From Portulaca oleracea (lineage: Eukaryota > Streptophyta > Magnoliopsida > Caryophyllales > Portulacaceae), in NCBI GenBank assembly GCA_029582165.1, contig CM055881.1:23541594-23605593 (forward strand): a stretch of 64,000 nucleotides of DNA, in the 5' to 3' direction. Under the pieces are notes generated by a model. The model made no database searches, was not told where the DNA came from, and was given only the letters and a program-made list of their open reading frames with translations. Below are positions 48,086-60,632 of the stretch, one piece after another (position 1 is the first letter of the stretch; each line of letters begins with the position of its first letter). A program made the position numbers and the translations under genes.

Positions 48086-48138
48086 CTTACCATTTTAAAA
48101 TGATAATACGTATCATACTCTTCCACTCATCCAAATGG

Positions 48139-48696
48139 AGTAAATTACATTTACCCTACTTCACATTTGTGGTAATAATTTTTACACACCCGGCATTTGT
48201 GAAATAATTTTTACCTTACCTGACATTAAGTGAAAATAATTTTTAGTGGCAGAATCCGGTTACTTCTTATCGGAAATGTGAAAAATACCAAAATGTCCCT
48301 ATATGACTAAATGAATGTACCATGAATGATGCCCCTAATATTGAGAAGGAAATGATTTAAATGACCTTTTCGTTTTCAGAATGAGGTGGGGTGGCGTTTT
48401 CGAAAAAATAAAGTAGAGAAAAAGTTGAGATTTAAATGTCATATGAATTAATATTAAAGGTAAAAACGTCAATTCATATTTAATTGAAAGTCATATGAAT
48501 TAATATCAAGGGTAAAAAAAGTCAATTCGATTTATCTTTTTAATGTTCGTCACAACAAAAATCAATTATAGAATATCTTAGGAGGTTTAAATATATGAAC
48601 ACTTAATGTCGGGTAAGCTAAAAATTATTTCACGAATATCGGGTGTATAAAAATTATTACCACAAATGTCAGGTAGGATAAATGTAATTTACCCCT
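48139..48696. mobile_element. Mutator-like MITE
   Basis: The left end AGTAAATTACATTTACCCTAC is mirrored by the right end GGTAGGATAAATGTAATTTAC. The inverted repeats run for about 100 bp. Flanks TCCAAATGG (48130-48138) and TCCAAATGA (48697-48705) form a 9-bp target duplication with one mismatch. It is 558 bp with no coding capacity. Confidence 0.82.
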
Positions 48697-48705
48697 TCCA
48701 AATGA

Positions 48706-49080
48706 TTAACTCCACATTTTAAAATGGAGACACACTTCTTAGGGAAAATTTATTTTGCCTCTTACAGTGAAAAAGAAAATCTACAATCCTATAAAGTTAG
48801 AAGTGAAGATAGTCCTCTTTCGTAGGTTTATGAAGAAAGGATGAAAATACCATCTTTTTGGTTGAACTTTCAAGGGTAATTGACCTCCAAGGGCAGCCCA
48901 GTAGACAATTTGACAGATAGGAAATGGGTCCCAGAAGAGTTGATGCGGCAGGGATTTCTAATTTTTCTTTCATGTTGTGAGTTGCCCGAGAGAAATAACT
49001 GACTGAAAGAAAAAAGAACCCAACAACTTTATTCATCATACATCTTCGCTGGTGTTGTTCATCGTCTTGATGTTCTTCAA
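48706..49080. other. Intergenic DNA, no gene seen
   Basis: AT-rich; no supported gene. Confidence 0.4.
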
Positions 49081-52000
49081 TCCTTCATACTTTTCTTCAC
49101 CCTCGTTCTTGCTCGCTTCTCTATCTCTAAGTTATTTTCTTCGTACGTCCATGTCCTGGAGGAGAATGCAAAAAGCGCAGACTTTTCGCCATTGATACAA
49201 TTGAAATATAGGAGATGACAAAATTTAAGGTATTCTTGAAACAAAATTTGGATTAGGGATTTAAATTTTTGTGTTCTATTTGGTTGTAAAATGTCAGATA
49301 TGTATATGACAAAATGTCTAAACACTAACGCATGTAGTGAATGTAGTAATTTTGCGTTTTCTATTTTGGAAGATATGACAGTGGCTTTGTCGAGGTTGCT
49401 GAGAGGGCTTGATAAGTATGGCAATCGATTGCATTTTATGTATGTTTTCAATTGATTTGGGATATAGCAATGTGAATGTACTCATGGATATCATGTAAAT
49501 GTAACCATGTTATGCATGTCACTATAACCATGGATAATGCAATAGGTTGTTGTCTTGAAGTGTGTTAACATGATGCTTATTTTTTCTACGGGTAAATCTT
49601 TAACCGTAGCTTTTCTACAAGTGAAGAATCTTTTTTGTTGGTGCTCAAATTTCAACAATATGTAAGTTATGCCTTAGAATTAGATAGTCGAAGTGAATTT
49701 TGGTTGGTTGTTTCATTTGTACGTTGTTTGAGTAATCCTAGTGTGTGTGTGGGACCAATCAATTCTAAGTGGTGGTGGGCTATTCTAAATATTATAACGA
49801 TATGTGAATGAATTGTGTGGTATTTTTGTTGTAGTCGATTCTGTTTGGAACATTGGTGATGTATGGTTAAGTATAATGTAATCCACGGTTTTCCACTAAT
49901 GAAATGTACGATTATGGGTCTTGTTTGTGAATTGTTCATGTTGAAGAGGGTATATTTGTGTGTTTGGTTGTTAAAATGGTAATGTTTGAAAGTGTCAACT
50001 TGCTAAGGGTGTTTTTTTTTTTTTTTAACTTTTGAAGACACTAAAAAGGGGGAGGTAAGTTGTTGAAGTTGAAAAAGGGTCAAGGAAGAGGAGAGGGAAT
50101 GAGGCAAAGGCTGACTCAACAAGTGAAGTTTATCAAAAGGACACCTGATTGAAGAGGAGGAATGAAGGCATCTGTAATATCCCGGGTAAGTGGTTAAAGT
50201 GTGGCCTAAAAAGATTGAAATGACTACTTATATCATCAAGCTAAGCACACCTTCTTTTAAGGTAGCTCATCCGTTGACAGGAATGGCAGTCAAGTCCGAA
50301 TTAAAAGCGAATCCGATTCGCTCCGACTAAAAAATCCGAAATTGAATTCGACTAAAAAAACTCCGAATCCGAATTCGATTAAAAAAATCCAACTCCGATT
50401 ATAATTGGGGCGGGTATGGAGGTGACCACCTCCGATCCGATTAAGTCCGATTGTAGTCGATCCGATTAAGTCCGATTAAGTCTGATTATAATAATTAATA
50501 TAAAAATTAAAAAAAATTGAAAAATAAAATAACTGATTTTTTTTGTAATAGATTGGAAAAGTTTATTTTTTTTAATGGGAAATCGTGTATTACTATTAGC
50601 CATTAGGGTTTCATTTCATCAGTTTCACTTCACCTGCCCTGCGCATCCCATCCTCCGCCCCCAGGCTCCCATCATCCCCTTCATTTTAGCGTCCTCTTCT
50701 GCTCTTCACCTGCGCATCCCAGCCCGTTTTAAGGAGAATCCGTCACTTGTGTTAACTCAAGCTAAATTGACCATTATACGGACTAGAATAATGCTCGACG
50801 GACTTACAACCTGACTTCTAGACTTCTATTTACACACTCTTTTTATTGAAGACTCGACATATTTATTTATTTACACTCACGGAAAGTGGATGTTGTAAAG
50901 GACCGAATAAAGCCATCAAAAAGGTGAGCTAAAACAGACTTATAAACTCAATTATTAAATCCAACATGGATGGGCTTACCAAAAGGTCAACCATGGATTT
51001 TGTTTTAGGCTTAATAATCGAATCTATAAATTTATTTTCTCTAACCTTGAGACTATTACGCGGGCTAGAAACAATACTGGGAAGATCAATTACACCGATG
51101 ACGAAACATCAATCTTATGTCAAATAAACTAAGGGACCTGATGGGGAACATGATCTTACTAAGTACCTAGAGTTTTTTCCCATCTGAACAATTTAAAACA
51201 AGCCAAGATAGAGTTTTGGATAACAATTTCCATTAATCTTACTGGAAACAAATAGTGGTCCAGCACAATATAGCACTGCCTCATCCAATTAAAGCAAAAA
51301 GCAATCCTCGATAATAACTAGGAAGATATCCTAGTAAGTGAACCAACACAAGATGAGAGTTTAGTGCATACATAGAAAACTCACATTTGACCTCAGACCT
51401 ACTCTTCATTAATCATGTGGAAGATGACTTATTCATACAGGCAGTGATCAGTTGGACAATATGTAGAAATGCTATAAGAAAACAAGTCAAAGAAAACAGG
51501 GTCAGTAAGCAGACAAGGCTTCTTTCACATTTTGACACCTAAGAAGAGTAATACATGACAAGCCGATGTACATTATAATTCCAAGGCTAAGCATACTAAT
51601 ATCGGCATTGGTGAGGTATTGGCAATTGGCAACTATAGCATCCAAAGCTTAGTGCAATAGTCAATTTCAAGCCTCCATTGTCAACCTAAAGCAAATTAAT
51701 TTGCAAAGTTCAATGTATAAGAACCCAAACTCATTTCATTTCAAGGCCATAATGGAGAGACATTTAGTAGCTACAGATAAAATGATTCACAAAAACCAAA
51801 AGCAGTAAAAGACAAATAGCAGGTCACTTAAAAGGCAAAAACTTGGATGCAATGCCCCATCAAAGAACCCAAGAAACCCAATGACAAACCTCGCATGAGA
51901 AAAATTTAGGTGATACACATCAACATTTAACACATTGGCATTTCCACAAACACTTGGCATGCATCTGATGACCCAATTCAACCCCACAACTAACTTCAAA

Positions 52001-52797
52001 TACCAAAATGAATCAACCTTTTTCCGAAGATCCTAAACCCAAATAATCCAACAATAGGGGAGAGAGGGAGAGAGAGAGAGAGAGAGAATCTATGAGAATG
52101 AGGTGAGTACAGTACATGAACTGCTCACATATTAGCAATTGGCAACTATACCACCCTCATACTTTCGTAACCCGTTTCCCATATCCACCACACATCCAGC
52201 CAATGCCAGGAATACAAATATTTCCCCACCCATTGTCGTCATTCTGTGACCTGAAAAAATAAGCATCATGTTAAAACACTTTAAGACAACAACTGGATGC
52301 ATTATCCATGGTTACAATGACATGCATTCCATGGTTACAGTGACATGCATACCATGGATACATTTACATGATATCCGTGGGTACACTCACATTGCTATGT
52401 CCCTATCAATCGAAACCGTACATAAAATGCAATCGATTGCCATACTTATCACACTCTCAACAACCTCAACAAAGCCACTACCATATCTTCTAAAAAAGGA
52501 AACATACATTTACTACTCACTACATGCATTAGTGTTCAGACATTGTCACATACATGTCTGACATTTTGTAACCAAATAGAAGACTAAAAATTAAATCACT
52601 AACCCAATTTTTTTTTTTCAAGAATACCTGAAATTTTGTACGTCTCGTATAGTTCAATTGTATCAATGGCAAAAAATATGAGCTTTTCTTCGTACCTTCA
52701 CTGCATTCTCCTCCTGGACATGGACATATGACGAAAACAACTTAGAGTTGGAGAAGCGAGAAAGAACGAAGGTGTGAAGAAGAAAAGTATGTAGGAC
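49081..52797. mobile_element. Element with ~0.5-kb inverted terminal repeats
   Basis: The sequence at about 49081-49575 is the diverged reverse complement of about 52265-52797. Shared blocks include CATACTTTTCTTC, GTCCATGTCCTGGAGGAGAATGCA, GGCAATCGATTGCATTTTATG and ACCATGGATAATGCA. The ~2.7-kb interior has no recognisable transposase. It holds a TCCGATTA-rich patch (about 50295-50490), an isolated open frame at 50575-50814 without motifs, and a GA microsatellite (about 52062-52087). I found no target duplication. The right end abuts a cut-off copia LTR. It may be a non-autonomous long-TIR element or an inverted duplication. Confidence 0.7.
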
Positions 52798-52846
52798 AAA
52801 AAAATCACTATCCCTTGCCCTTTGACCAAACTTCTATATCTTCACA
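52797..52846 (-). repeat. Truncated 3' LTR of the second copia element
   Basis: About 50 bp match the end of the LTR at 59133-59343 (CTTGCCCTTTGACC ... CTTCTATATCTTCACA). The purine-rich tract on the minus strand (AACTTGAGGGGGA) lies directly beside it, as expected of a copia polypurine tract. The rest of this LTR is missing at the junction with the inverted-repeat element. Confidence 0.75.
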
Positions 52847-53449
52847 TCCCCCTCAAGTTGGACTTGAAAGGATCAATTGGGCCAAGCTTGACACAAAGAT
52901 ACTCATGTTGTGATATGCTTAATGCCTTTGTGAGGATATCTACAGGTTGGTCTTGTGATTGGATATGAGAAGTTTGAAGGAAGCCTGACTGAACATGATC
53001 ATAAACAAAATAACAATCAATTGCTAACTTATTGGTTCGTTCATGAAAAACGGGGTTATCGCAAACAAATGTAATAGGGTGTTGGACCGAAACTTGAAAA
53101 TCCCGAAGTAATCTAGCTTTCCAAACGAGTTCACCCATGGCTATATACATGCTCCTGTATTCAGACTCGTTAGAAGACTTGGAAATGGTTCGTTGTTTTT
53201 TTCCCCCTAAGAAACGAGACAATCACCAATAAAAAGCACAATAACCACTAAGAGATTTTCTGTTAAATGCACAATTCCCTTAGTCAACATCAGATAACTT
53301 TAAGAATATGTATAACAAATCCCTATTGATAGTACCTTTAAGATATCAAACAACATGTACAGCAACATCCCAATTCGGTTTTCTTGGAGCATTAAGAAAC
53401 TGACCCAATTGTTGTATAACATATGATAAATCAGGCCTAGTCAGGTTCA
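52842..53449 (-). pseudogene. Second copia element: RNase H end
   Basis: Minus-strand RNase H fragment (STSSSNESEYRSM-type sequence: KSSNESEYRSMYIAMGELVW, then HVQSGFLQTSHIQSQDQPVD). It has lost register several times. The frame continues at 58012 after the inserted element: the RT end (QYKRLLGKLLYL) is there and the part that follows is here. Confidence 0.82.
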
Positions 53450-53454
53450 GGTAC

Positions 53455-54578
53455 TGAACCGTGTCGGGTTCGGGTCCGAGCTTCCAAAGCGGGGCTTGTG
53501 GATGATGCCAAAAAGGAAGAAATCCCGACCCGACATTTCCACACTAAACCCGCTCACCCGGGCGTGTTCAAGAACCGATATACCTTTTCAAAGGGTGGAT
53601 TGATGAGTATCGGGTTGGCATGGTTCAGGCGAGTCGTCTGACATTGGAGCTTAGAAAGGCTCGGGTTTTCCCCCACCAACCCTATAGGCCTCGAGGTCAT
53701 ACCGGGCGGTCTCGGGACGAAAGGCATCGAGGTATCGGGATTCGGGTGTAGTCCCGAGAGCAAAAAAAGTTCAAGAACCACGGCAAGCTTGGAAGCATCG
53801 GAAAAAGTCGGCAGTCACGCCCATAACATGGGTGTCACGCCCGCGACGGCCCTCTAGCCAAAGGCAGAATTCAGGGGTAGTTTTGGCTCGCGCCCGTGAC
53901 ACAGATGTCGCGCCCGTGACAGCCTGCTAGCTGAGACGTCGCACCCGCGACCCAGCTTGTGGCGCCCGCGACACTCAGCTGCCGGAAGGAGGGACGGTGA
54001 GACAGAATGGCGTCGCGCCCGCGACGGCCAACGTCACGCCCGCGACCCCCCTGCGATACGCGCGTGTTGTTTTATTTTTGCTGAGTTTAGCCTAATTTTC
54101 TGTTTAGTATAAATGCCTTGTTTTCCCATTTTCCAAGACATATTATGTTGATGAATGATATGTTAATGCATTGTTAGGGTTTTCTCCCTTCTCTCTCAAA
54201 AAACTTGTTCTTATTTTATCCATTGTTAATGGTGGTGTTAGCAAGTCATCTCTTTATTAATCATTTGGTGGATGATTCCTTTATGATGGTCATGGTGGGG
54301 TGTTAGGTTTTGGTGGTGGATTATCCTTTACCCAAAATCATATCCAATCCCTTTGGTGTTCAAGGTTTATGTTCTTGGTTATTTTTGGTTATTCTTCTTG
54401 TTATTATTCAAGTTCAAGGCTAATATTGAGATGTTTAAGCATGGGTGATTGAGATTTGCTTCATTCTCTCTCTTTTCTATTGTTCATGGTTTTTCAAGTG
54501 GTTTTCTCTCATCTTCTCTACAAGAACAACTCAAGCTATATTCATTCATCAATCCACCACGCGTCGGGAACCGCTCCA
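53455..54578 (+). repeat. 5' LTR of the nested Ty3 element
   Basis: 1124 bp, with TATAAAT at 54108-54114. Between about 53810 and 54060 it carries an array of GTCGCGCCCGCGAC-like near-palindromes. Confidence 0.93.
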
Positions 54579-55047
54579 TTTGGTATCAGAGCTCAATGTT
54601 TGCATTAGCTTGAGTTTTTGTTCATTTCTCTATTGTTCATTACTAGTAGAGTTGTCTTTAGTTGGATTTGATTGAATATTGGTGTTCCCCATCCCTTGTG
54701 CCTTCAAATATGTTCGAGAAGTTGTTATTGCTATTGTGTTTGTTGATTTTCATGCATATTGGAGCTTTGAGGAGAAGTTGGAAAAATAGTGCACGCAAGG
54801 TGTTCGATGAAATGTCAATGTGAGCAAAACACAAAGAACCCATAGCCAAACACAATCCAACTACAGGAAAACCCCCAAACTCTACAAAATATCCCAAACA
54901 CATATCGTCCTATACCCTTCCCTCGATATGGATGGACAAGTTAATTCCGATTGAGAGGAACCAAGCCCCCGGAGTAGCCCTCACATTCGGGCTATCGAGA
55001 ACCGACTAACGACCTTTGACAATCGATTCTCCACCCTCGAGCGCAAC

Positions 55048-55680
55048 ATGGAAGCACTTATGGCGCGGTTGGACAATCTCGCCCAAGAACATCAAGCTCC
55101 ACCCCGAGAAGAACGTCGCAGGCGTGCCCCAAGCCCTGTTCGTCCTCCCGTTGTCTTTGAGTCGAGCGACGATGATAGAGGCTCCCCTCGACGTCGTCCT
55201 TGTTGGGAGATGCGTGCTAGGCCCCCTCATGACGACTTTCAAGATGTCAAGATCGAAATTCCGGAGTTCAATGGTTCTAGTGACCTTGACGACTATCTTG
55301 AATGGGTTCAAATGATGGAAAGGATCTTCGAGACTAAGGAGTACGACGACGAGAAAGCCTTCAAGATTGTAAGTTTGAGACTCACCAAAGCTGCTTCACT
55401 TTGGTTTGAGAATGTTAAGGCGCAATAGGCTAGAGAGAGTCGTACGAGAATTGCTTCGTGGCCTCGGTTGAAGCAAATGATGAACCGCCACTTTTTGCCC
55501 AACACTTACAAACAGGACATCTTGAGAAAGCTATATGCTCTCACCCAGGGCAAAGAGTCCGTGAGCACTTATATTTAGGAGTTCGAGCAACTCCTCATCA
55601 AAAGCGACCTACGAGAACCCGATGAGCAAACGATGATGCGATTTTTGAATGGGTTGGATCTATGCCAAGAAGGTTGAGGT
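55048..55680 (+). pseudogene. Ty3 gag, capsid part, with stops
   Basis: The frame from 55048 reads a plant Ty3 gag (EIPEFNGSSDLDDYLEWVQM, AFKIVSLRLTKAASLWFENV), interrupted by TAG near 55426 and another TAG near 55576. The continuation (MMNRHFLPNTYKQDILRKLY ... ) is in the same frame after the stops. Upstream sequence from 54929 is also broken. It cannot give a full-length gag. Confidence 0.88.
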
Positions 55681-55911
55681 TCAATCTTATCACTCGTTGG
55701 ATGAGTTGTGTAGCCTTGCTTTTAGGGTTGAGAGGTGAAGGAATGAGAAGTCCACTTCCAAGCAATCGACTAAACCCATCTTCTCACCTTCTAGCATATC
55801 TTTTCCCTACGCCGGTGCCCCGAAGTCCGGTGAGACACCCAAGTCTACACCGACGCCTCGAACTGACAAAGAAAAGCGAATTGCTATGCCCTCTCCAACG
55901 GATCTCTCTCG

Positions 55912-56469
55912 GTGATGGAAGGCAAGAAGTGCTTTAAATGTCAAGGGTATGGCCATTTTCAAGCCGATTGTCCAAACCGACGTAACTTGACCCTTCAAGA
56001 AGTCCAAGAGATCGATGAAGAGCTTCAAAAGGCTCAAGACGATTCTGAAGTGGTGGTTGAAGATGCGGTTACTAGTGAGGAGGAGAACGTCGCCCCTTTA
56101 CCCCCCGTATGTAGAGGCGCATTTGTTTTGAGGAGAGCTTTGCATACCCATGAGACTCCTCTCGACAAGGCCCAAATGGAAATGTTGTTCCAAACGCGGT
56201 GCTTCGTGGGTGGAAAAGTTTGTACTCTTGTCATTAATGGAGGGAGTTGTAAGAACGTCGCGTCTACCACTATGGTTGAGAAGCTTGGCTTGCCTCTATT
56301 ACTGCACCCTCGACCTTATTCACTCCATTGGCTCAATGATCACAACGACGTCAAGGTAACTAAGCAAGTCTTAGTGAATTTTTCTTTTGGATCTAACTAC
56401 GATGATTCCATTGTTTGTGATGTTGTTCCTATGAGTGCTTGTCACATTTTATTAGGTCGTCCATGGTAA
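55912..56469 (+). pseudogene. Ty3 gag zinc knuckle and protease-like part
   Basis: 185 codons. CCHC zinc knuckle: CFKCQGYGHFQADC at the start (residues about 6-19). Then an acidic linker and an aspartic-protease-like domain. The active-site region reads VINGGSCKNVAS where family members usually have Asp before Gly-Gly/Ser, so the protease is probably dead. The frame ends at ILLGRPW, where an RT would normally follow; it does not. Confidence 0.85.
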
Positions 56470-56911
56470 TACGACAAGCAAACGGTGCACAATGGGTTGG
56501 ACAACACTTACACATTCACCCATGAAGGCAAGAAGATCAAACTACTTCCTATTTCTCCTCGAGAAATCGAAACTTCAAAAGTCGGGATGGGTAGTGAGTT
56601 GAGGAACCTTCTCATGATCTACCTCTTGCTTTGTCTTTGCCTTGTAGCGAGCCTAGTGAGATTGAGAGTTCCCAAGCACCACATAAATTTCCTCTTCCGC
56701 CCCTTAACCCCTCGCCTCCACAAAACAAATCTCCTTCCACTTTCTTGCATTTGGACGACAGATACATTGTGGGATTTGAAGCTTGTTGGATGTCAAGCAC
56801 GATGAATTATGGTGATCGAGATGCTCTAAGTTCTATGGAGCCAATTGATGAAGAATGTATCGGTTTTAATTCCCAAGAGTTGAGGACAACTCTTTTTCAA
56901 GAGGGGGAGTA

Positions 56912-58011
56912 TGAACCGTATCGGGTTCGGGTCCAAGCTTCCAAAGCCGGGCTTGTGGATGATGCCAAAAAGGAAGAAATCCCGACCCGACATTTCCACA
57001 CTAAACCCGCTCATCCCGGCGTGTTCAAGAAGTGATATACCTTTTCAAAGGGTGGACTGATGAGTATCGGGTTGGCATGGTTAAGGCGAGTCGTCCGATG
57101 TTGGAGCTTGGAAAGGCTCGGGTTTTCCCCCACCAACCCCATAGGCCTCGGGGTTATATTGGCAGTCTCGGGACGAGAGACATCGATGTATCGAGATTCG
57201 GGTGTAGTCCCGAGAGCAAAAAAAGCTCAAGAATTACGGCAAGCTTGGAAGCGTCGGAAACAATCGGCAGTCACACCCGTGACATGGATGTCACGCCCGC
57301 AACAGCCCTCTGGCCAAAGGCAGAATTCAAGAGCAGTTTTGGCTCGCGCCCGTGACAGAGATGTTGCACCCACGACAGCCTTTTGGACGAGATGTCGCGC
57401 CCGCGACCCGGCTTGTGGCGCCCGCGACACTCAGCTGCCGGAAGGAGGGACGGCGAGACAGAATGGCGTCGCGCCCGCGACCCCCCTCCCCTCCGACACG
57501 CACGTGCTGTTTTATTTTTGCTGAGTTTTAGCCTAATTTTCTGTTTAGTATAAATACCTTGTTTTCCCATTTCCCAAGGCAGATTATGTTGATGAATGAT
57601 ATGTTAATGGGTTTTCTCCCTTCTCTCTCAAAAATCTAGTTCTTACTTTATCCATTGTTAATGGTGGTGTTAGCAAGTCAACTCTTTATTGATCATTTGG
57701 TGGATGATTCCTTTATGATGGTCATGGTGGGGTGTTAGGTTTTGGTGGTGGATTATCATTTACCCAAAATCATATCAAATCCCTTTGGTGTTCAAGGTTT
57801 CTGTTCTTGGTTGATTTTTGGTTATTCTTCTTGTTATTATTCAAGTTCAAGGCTAATATTGAGATGTTCAAGCATGGGTGATTGAGATTTTCTTCATTCT
57901 CTCTCTTTTGTATTGTTCATGGGTTTTCAAGTGGTTTTCTCTCATCTTCTCTACAAGAACAATTCAAGCTATATTTATTCATCAATCCACCGCGCTTCAA
58001 GAACCGCTCCA
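56912..58011 (+). repeat. 3' LTR of the nested Ty3 element
   Basis: 1100 bp. It is collinear with the 5' LTR but lacks one unit of the CGCCCGCGAC array (around 57475) and a short segment near 57608. TATAAAT lies at 57549-57555. Confidence 0.93.
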
Positions 58012-59132
58012 GGTACAAAAGCTTACCCAACAGTCTTTTATACTGCTCAGGTTCAGGAAGAAGTTCACCTTCATTTATTGACAATATATATCTTGTGGGA
58101 AACAAAGATTTTGCTTGCTCATAACCCTTTATGTGTCAGTAGGTCAACAATATATTTCCGATGATTCAACAAGATTCCCATGGAGGATCTGGCTATCCCG
58201 ATTCCCGAGAAATACCTTGCCTAACCAAGGTCTTTAATGATGAAGGATGTGTTCTAACTCTACCTTTATTGTAATAATCTCAAGCTCATCATTACCAATT
58301 ATCAGCATATCATCAACATAGACAAGAGTTGCGGTAAACTTGCCTCCTTGACTCCTGACAAAAAGCGAATAATCATGTTTAGACTGATCGAGGCCTAAGC
58401 CTTTCAAGAATTTGGTGAGCTTCAGATTCCATTGTCTAGATTTTGTTTAAGACCATATAAGGACCGTCTAAGTTTACATACGTTTCCTAGAGGTATATTT
58501 GCTCCTTTTGGTGGGATGATATAAACCTCTTCATCTATTTACATCGAACCAATGTAAGGGCCAGTTGAACATTGTCGCCAAGGTAGTTAGCACGCGAACA
58601 GTAGGTAATTTTGCGATGGGAGAAAATGTATGTTTGTATCCTGCCTCTTGATCTATTAAAACCTCTCACAACAACTCTTACCTTATACTTGTTATGGTCC
58701 CATCAGGCTTGAATTTAATTTTGTAATGCCACTTTGAGCCAATAGCCTTTTCTCCTGGTGGAAGATCAGTAACCTCCCATTTTTTGGCTTCCAACTCCTT
58801 TTGGATTGCTTCTTCCCAACGAGAGTCGCGTTGAGCTTGCCCATAACAAGAAGGCTCATGAACTGAAAGAACATTACAAAGAGATCTCTTGTATTCAAGA
58901 GCTAGATGACAAAAATCATCTTCCGTGAATAAGGGATATAACACAACTGAGTTAGCATAATCCTTCAACCAAGTAGGAGGCTTAGAAACCCTATAAGATT
59001 TTCTTATAGAAACAACAAGTGAGGGAATTGGAAAATGAGAAGTATTCACAAGAGTATCCCTCGCATCTTCATAAATATTAAGTTGGAAAGGCGCTAACGG
59101 TGTCGTGTGAGTGGTGGGACAAGCTGATACCA
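58012..59132 (-). pseudogene. Second copia element: RT part
   Basis: Minus-strand RT start (RWEEAIQKELEAKKWEVTDL, PPGEKAIGSKWHYKIKFKPD) with frameshifts towards 58012, where the Ty3 element is inserted. Gag and integrase are missing: the RT region follows the primer site (TGGTATCAG complement, about 59124-59132) almost at once, so a large internal deletion occurred. Confidence 0.85.
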
Positions 59133-59343
59133 TGATGAAAATCAAGAAGAGAATTGTATTAATCTGTTATGTGTAGGTACTAGAGCCCAAAGGAAAGAAA
59201 AAGAAAATAAAAGATAAACATACAACTCCCTAACATTACAAAAATCTAACTGGCCTAACAAGGAGTATAATGACATGGAAATACAAGTAAAAAACAAAAA
59301 ATCACTTGCCCTTGCCCTATGACCATACTTCTATATCTTCACA
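59133..59343 (-). repeat. 5' LTR of the second copia element
   Basis: 211 bp, reading TGTGAAGATATAGAAG ... TTTTCATCA on the minus strand, with the primer site directly beyond. Only its first ~50 bases have a partner (52797-52846). Confidence 0.7.
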
Positions 59344-60507
59344 ATTTGCTATTCTTTTTTGAAACCAAATATAACTTTATTAATAGCAAGTCATACGACA
59401 CTTACATTGAAAATCGTGATTGAACAATTGTAGATCTAAAACATAAATATGAAATTCAACTTCCAAATAACTATACAAATCTTACTGACGTTCGACTCTG
59501 ATTTCTTCGATGACTCTGCATCTTTCTTCGATGACTCTGCATCTTTACCATTAATGGAGAACCTCACAATTCGTGTTATAGCGATTTGAAAGTCGATCTT
59601 CATCGAATGTATTAGAGCACACCAACTGAACAAAAACTCTAGAAAGAGACTAAAAACCCTAAATAAGGGTACAAAAAACTCTTACAAAAGAAGAGACTGA
59701 CTTTTTTTGCGTAAACGTAAACCAAACTAATAATTGGGGTAAAAATCAAGCAAACTGGGGCTTACCATCGACAAAAGAATCGATGGCAGCCCCTCCAAGG
59801 AGATGGAGGCTAGGGTTTTTTTTAGAGAGAAAAAGAAAAGATGCTAGGGTTTTTGTTCAGAAATATTTTTCATTAGCATTATGGTGTCATTCCACAATTT
59901 GTTATTCTGATAGAGAGGAAACTATGTGGGCTTGATTTTGCAATTCAGAAAGGGATGCGAAATAAACATTGATATTGTTGCTCACTTGCTTTGATGAGAT
60001 GAGCGGATTTAGTTTCTGTAAATTGAGAAAGGAAGGAAGGAAGATGGAAGGAGAGGGTGAGAAAGGATATTGATAATACGGTGCAGGAATTTAACAGATA
60101 AAATACGTTACGTGTTTTATTCGGCAATGTTACATAAAAATACGGTCAATTATTCGTTGATATAAACATTGACTTTTATTAAACTGTGGTACATGAAAAA
60201 AATCGTATTTTATACGGTAGCTTTTTATTTGTGAACACTAAAAAAATTCTTATTATTATACTGATTTTATATTAATAAATCTTACTTCCCCCTTTTAAAA
60301 CGAATATTTGTGTATTAAATGCATATTAAACGTTGTAGTTCGGTAAGGTCAAAAAAATTTCCTTATTATTCGGCGGTCTCCATATAAGACAGATTCGCGC
60401 TTTTTAAACGGTCAATTTATCTATAAGCGTTTTATATGCTTATTAAATGTGTTTTAACTAACAGAGGTCATGTGAAATTTGAAAAGGAAGATCGAGGAAG
60501 ACAGGGA
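59344..60507. other. AT-rich intergenic DNA, no gene seen
   Basis: A two-copy repeat of TCTTTCTTCGATGACTCTGCA lies near 59500-59545. The open frame on the minus strand at 59436-59633 has no recognisable domain. No gene is supported. Confidence 0.4.
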
Positions 60508-60632
60508 AGAAATAATAAAGTATATGATGATTGGGATTTGTCATATCATCATCATCATTATTATTATTATTACTATTACTATAAAAAATACTTGTACATA
60601 AATTTTCATATTTGGAATTTAATAAATTTTAC
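60508..60632. repeat. Direct repeat, left copy
   Basis: About 125 bp (ATAATAAAGTATATGATGATTG ... ATACTTGTACATAAATTT) are repeated in the same orientation at 62672-62801. Copies differ in the length of the internal ATC/ATT microsatellite and a few bases. Confidence 0.85.

Larger units (their letters stand above)
53450..58016 (+). mobile_element. Non-autonomous Ty3/gypsy element (gag only), nested in copia
   Basis: The 4557-bp element (53455-58011) starts TG and ends CA, flanked by the 5-bp duplication GGTAC (53450-53454, 58012-58016). LTRs are 53455-54578 and 56912-58011. TTTGGTATCAGAGC follows the left LTR (Met-tRNA primer site) and AAGAGGGGGAG precedes the right LTR (polypurine tract). The internal 2.3 kb holds gag, one zinc knuckle and a protease-like segment only; RT, RNase H and integrase are absent. 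Such gag-only plant Ty3 elements depend on another element for mobility. Confidence 0.93.

Noticed and set aside
59436..59633. 65-codon minus-strand open frame with a KDAESSKK duplication
   Set aside because: The repeat comes from a duplicated 21-bp DNA unit; there is no domain, homologue that I recognise, or splice context.
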